A DNA stretch of 7,685 bases from Pseudomonadota bacterium (lineage in GTDB: Bacteria; Pseudomonadota; Gammaproteobacteria; Legionellales; Legionellaceae). Positions 5,297 through 7,685 of this stretch are shown one piece after another (the first letter of the stretch is position 1; each line of letters opens with the position of its first letter). The notes beneath the pieces were generated by a model that saw only the letters and a program-made list of their open reading frames with translations, ran no database searches and was not told the DNA's origin. Location of the stretch: positions 1 to 7,685 of the forward strand of contig JAKBCM010000062.1 of assembly GCA_021807845.1 (NCBI GenBank), in the 5' to 3' direction. The translations under genes were made by a program, and so were the position numbers.

Positions 5297-6571
5297 GTGC
5301 AAGTTTCTACTACGATCCTTTTTTGTATCTTATTGGTATTGATCTTGTTTGCAGCTTTTTTTTCTGGTGCAGAGATTGGCATGATGTCGCTGAATCGCTA
5401 TCGACTTCGACATCTGGTTAAAAAGCGTCATAAACAAGCCATTAGAGTCAATCAACTTTTATCACATCCCGATAGATTATTAAGTGTCGTTCTGATTGGT
5501 AATACGTTGGCGAATATCGTGTCATCAATGGTGGCAACACTGATTGGTCAGCGTTTTTATGGTGATGTGGGCGTTGCAATTGCGACCGTTATTTTGACCC
5601 TGGTGATTTTGATTTTTTCAGAAATGACGCCCAAAACTTTGGCCGCGCTCCATCCACAGAAAATTGCATTTGCATGCTCTTGGCTTTTAATGATTCTCCA
5701 AACCATTTTCTCCCCATTGGTTAGTTTAATCAGTTGGGTTGCCAATGGTATTTTACGCCTCTTTGGGGTTTCTATTGATAGGGCACAAAAAGATGCTTTA
5801 TCGGGAGAAGAGTTGCGCTCAGTTGTTCATGAAGCGGGTAGTTTATTGCCTATTGAGCATAAAAGTATGTTGATTAGTTTGATAGATTTGGAGCAAGCAA
5901 AAGTTGAAGACATTATGGTACCAAAAGCTGAAATTGTTGGGATTGATTTAGAGCAACCTTGGCATGAATTACTCGTACAATTAGAGATGGCCCAACATAC
6001 TCGTCTTCCTCTTTATCGTGACACCATTGATAATTTGGTGGGGATGGTGCATATGCGTAGTGTGCTTCATCTGGCTTTAGAAGGTAGATTAGATATGGAT
6101 AGCTTATTGCACATTGCAGCTCCTCCTTATTATATTCCCGAGGGCACTTCTTTAAACACGCAAATTTTAAATTTCCAAAAAATGAAACGTCGAAGCTCTT
6201 TTGTCGTTGATGAATATGGTGATTTACAGGGTCTTGTGACCATGGAAGATATTCTTGAAGAAATTGTGGGTGAATTTACGACGGATATTGCAACCTTAAG
6301 TAAAGATATTACGCCGCAAGATGATGGTTCGGTGATTATCGATGCGAGCACGACTTTGCGTAATATCAATCGGTTACTCAACTGGCATTTACCTTTGATT
6401 GGTCCAAGAACGCTAAGTGGATTAATTATTGAGTACCTAGGGTACATTCCGCCCGCAGATTGTTGCTTAATGATCCAAAACTATAGAATAGAAGTGTTAA
6501 AAGTGGGCGATAATACGATTAAAAGTGTACATGTGACTAAGGTAGCAAAGCCTAGAAAACATCAGATGTAA
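5297..6571 (+). CDS. corB: CorB/YfjD-family DUF21-CBS-CorC_HlyC membrane protein
   Basis: The 424-residue protein belongs to the CNNM/CorB family, which is linked to Mg2+ (and sometimes Co2+) export or homeostasis at the inner membrane. Its domains follow the family order. A DUF21 membrane domain (about 1-185) has the F-S-G-x-E motif at 22-26, I-G-N-T-L-A-N at 67-73 and S-E-M-T-P-K-T at 108-114. A tandem CBS pair (about 200-330) starts at V-E-D-I-M-V-P and contains F-V-V-D-E-Y-G-D-L-Q-G-L-V-T-M-E-D-I-L-E at 302-321. A C-terminal transporter-associated domain occupies about 340-415. CBS pairs in this family bind ATP-Mg. The start is GTG at 5297, six bases after TAAGGA. In E. coli yfjD (corB) also neighbours ffh, which supports the name. 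It is divergent from lpxO and convergent with the sulfatase-like gene, 15 bases apart. No riboswitch was recognised in the leader. Confidence 0.9.
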   Translation: MQVSTTILFCILLVLILFAAFFSGAEIGMMSLNRYRLRHLVKKRHKQAIRVNQLLSHPDRLLSVVLIGNTLANIVSSMVATLIGQRFYGDVGVAIATVILTLVILIFSEMTPKTLAALHPQKIAFACSWLLMILQTIFSPLVSLISWVANGILRLFGVSIDRAQKDALSGEELRSVVHEAGSLLPIEHKSMLISLIDLEQAKVEDIMVPKAEIVGIDLEQPWHELLVQLEMAQHTRLPLYRDTIDNLVGMVHMRSVLHLALEGRLDMDSLLHIAAPPYYIPEGTSLNTQILNFQKMKRRSSFVVDEYGDLQGLVTMEDILEEIVGEFTTDIATLSKDITPQDDGSVIIDASTTLRNINRLLNWHLPLIGPRTLSGLIIEYLGYIPPADCCLMIQNYRIEVLKVGDNTIKSVHVTKVAKPRKHQM

Positions 6572-6586
6572 TGGATTTGCTGCCAT

Positions 6587-7685
6587 TCACTGCAAAGTTA
6601 GTTTTGAGAGTTTCCATGGATGATGGTAAAACTGCTGCAAATGGTTCAGCATGTGTTGTGCTTCAGATTTTTTTGTAAATTCGGTATGGATATCATCTGA
6701 CCATTCTCCACTGGCGGTGTTGAGAATAACGGGTATATATCCATCATCGTCTGGGTAAAGCGCAAAGATCCAATTTTTTTGAATGACTCCATACAATTTT
6801 AACGCATCAAGTGCGGCTATCTCTTGTTTTTGTAATTCAACGTGTCCATTTTTTGGATTGATGGTGAAGTATTTTTTGGCCAGTACCTTTGCTTTTTCAC
6901 GGGATAAAAACTGATTGGGTAACATGCCACTTTCCATGACAAATGCACGTTCAGGAAGAAAGCTATGCGTGCTTGTTAAGGCTTTCAAGAGGGATATGCC
7001 ATCCAATGAGTCCGGGTAAGGTAATCTTAAAAAATCGATGATGGTTGGTGCAATATCAATCAGTGCCACACGGGTATCTACCTGTTTAGGGAGGGTTGTT
7101 AGCTCATGGTGTTGATATATTTTAAATGCCAGTAAGCAATGAAATTGGTCAGGACTTAACAAGTCACTCCCATGGCCTGCACTCATTTCAAGGGTCGTTG
7201 ATGTTTTTCGGTTCAAATATTTTGCAAATCTATGGCCAACTCCTTGATAAAGTCCTGCACGGGTTTGTCGTGAGCCTGGCACATAAAATGACTCACCATG
7301 GTCACTTAGTAGGACAACAAGACTGTTTTCTAGGAATCCATGTTCTTGTAATACTTGTAAAAGCTTGAAGACTTGTTGATCTACTTGCCTGAGCGCTGAT
7401 ACATAGAGTTGTTCTCTTTCATCTAAGCTGTATTCATTTTTAAATTGTGCGGGTGATGAGCTTGCTGAAGCATAAGGCCAGTGGGGTAGGGTAAAGTGTA
7501 CCGCTAAAAAGAGGGGGGCCGTTGTCTTTGTCTTTGCTATCTCTCTTTTTAATTCCCAGTCAAACGTTTGGGGGTAATACGTATGGTAACAGGCACGATT
7601 CATGTAATTATAGGGAAATAGCCATCGACTAAATGGTAAATTAACCAAAAGATTACTCAGTGGAAAATCATTAAAAAGATCGGAA
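6587..7685 (-). CDS. sulfatase / alkaline phosphatase superfamily protein, C-terminal part (N-terminus outside window)
   Basis: The frame is open from the stop at 6589-6587 to the right edge, giving 365 visible codons. A TTG at 7648 could be read as a start but the frame continues unbroken to the edge, so the gene is treated as truncated by the window. Sulfatase-fold marks are visible: L-F-L-A-V-H-F-T-L-P-H-W-P-Y, with codons at about 7510-7470; V-V-L-L-S-D-H-G-E-S, whose metal-binding Asp-His are at 7303-7298; G-H-G-S-D-L near 7175-7158, whose second His is a likely ligand; and I-D-I-A-P-T-I-I-D-F-L before the C-terminal extension. The nucleophile region (Cys/Ser-x-x-x-R for sulfatases, Thr for phosphoethanolamine or glycerophosphate transferases) is not in the window, so sulfatase and lipid-headgroup transferase cannot be told apart. 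Envelope-related neighbours hint at a surface role, but that is only context. Confidence 0.82.
   Translation of the reverse strand, partial: SDLFNDFPLSNLLVNLPFSRWLFPYNYMNRACYHTYYPQTFDWELKREIAKTKTTAPLFLAVHFTLPHWPYASASSSPAQFKNEYSLDEREQLYVSALRQVDQQVFKLLQVLQEHGFLENSLVVLLSDHGESFYVPGSRQTRAGLYQGVGHRFAKYLNRKTSTTLEMSAGHGSDLLSPDQFHCLLAFKIYQHHELTTLPKQVDTRVALIDIAPTIIDFLRLPYPDSLDGISLLKALTSTHSFLPERAFVMESGMLPNQFLSREKAKVLAKKYFTINPKNGHVELQKQEIAALDALKLYGVIQKNWIFALYPDDDGYIPVILNTASGEWSDDIHTEFTKKSEAQHMLNHLQQFYHHPWKLSKLTLQ

Noticed and set aside
6130..6447. Minus-strand open frame of 105 codons
   Set aside because: It is antisense to the CBS region of the corB-like gene, with no independent start signal or motif.
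6576..6596. TTTGC/GCAAA inverted repeat between the convergent corB-like and sulfatase-like genes
   Set aside because: Only 5 bp with an 11-base loop and no U-tract. It overlaps the sulfatase stop region, and chance is likely.

Overview
The window looks like chromosome from a low-to-moderate-GC gammaproteobacterium, most likely Legionella or a close relative. Three things suggest this: the gene order corB-like / ffh / rpsP-rimM-trmD-rplS, the close resemblance (from memory) of the RimM and small secreted protein sequences to Legionella proteins, and the AT-rich intergenic DNA. The genus is inferred and was not tested by a search.

Left part (1-705, accessory-looking). The first 81 bases may hold the start of a minus-strand gene that runs off the window. 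A 92-residue secreted protein with four cysteines follows (176-454, minus). Its promoter region contains an 8-bp inverted repeat and a short direct repeat. A 20-bp ATTCCC-N8-GGGAAT hairpin repeat of the dRS3 type sits between this gene and the ribosomal operon.

Core part (706-4142, all minus strand; transcription runs from high to low coordinates). ffh (SRP protein) is followed by the classical operon rpsP (S16), rimM (16S maturation factor), trmD (tRNA m1G37 methyltransferase) and rplS (L19). The genes from rpsP to trmD are separated by only 3-4 bases. trmD and rplS are separated by 37 bases, with a hairpin spanning the trmD stop codon. Together these genes serve ribosome assembly, tRNA reading-frame fidelity and co-translational membrane targeting.

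Envelope part (4157-7685). An LpxO-like Fe(II)/2-oxoglutarate lipid A hydroxylase lies 14 bases upstream of ffh, so it may be co-transcribed with it. A CorB/YfjD-type DUF21-CBS membrane protein is transcribed in the opposite direction. The region between the two start codons (5081-5296) holds two striking inverted repeats, one a perfect 19-bp arm palindrome with a 2-base centre, and a TTGACA/TATAAT pair on opposite strands. The window closes with the C-terminal 365 residues of a sulfatase/alkaline phosphatase superfamily protein, convergent with corB.

No tRNA, rRNA, CRISPR array, insertion sequence or obvious new multi-gene system was found. The interest lies mainly in the non-coding structures and in the placement of the lipid A hydroxylase next to ffh.
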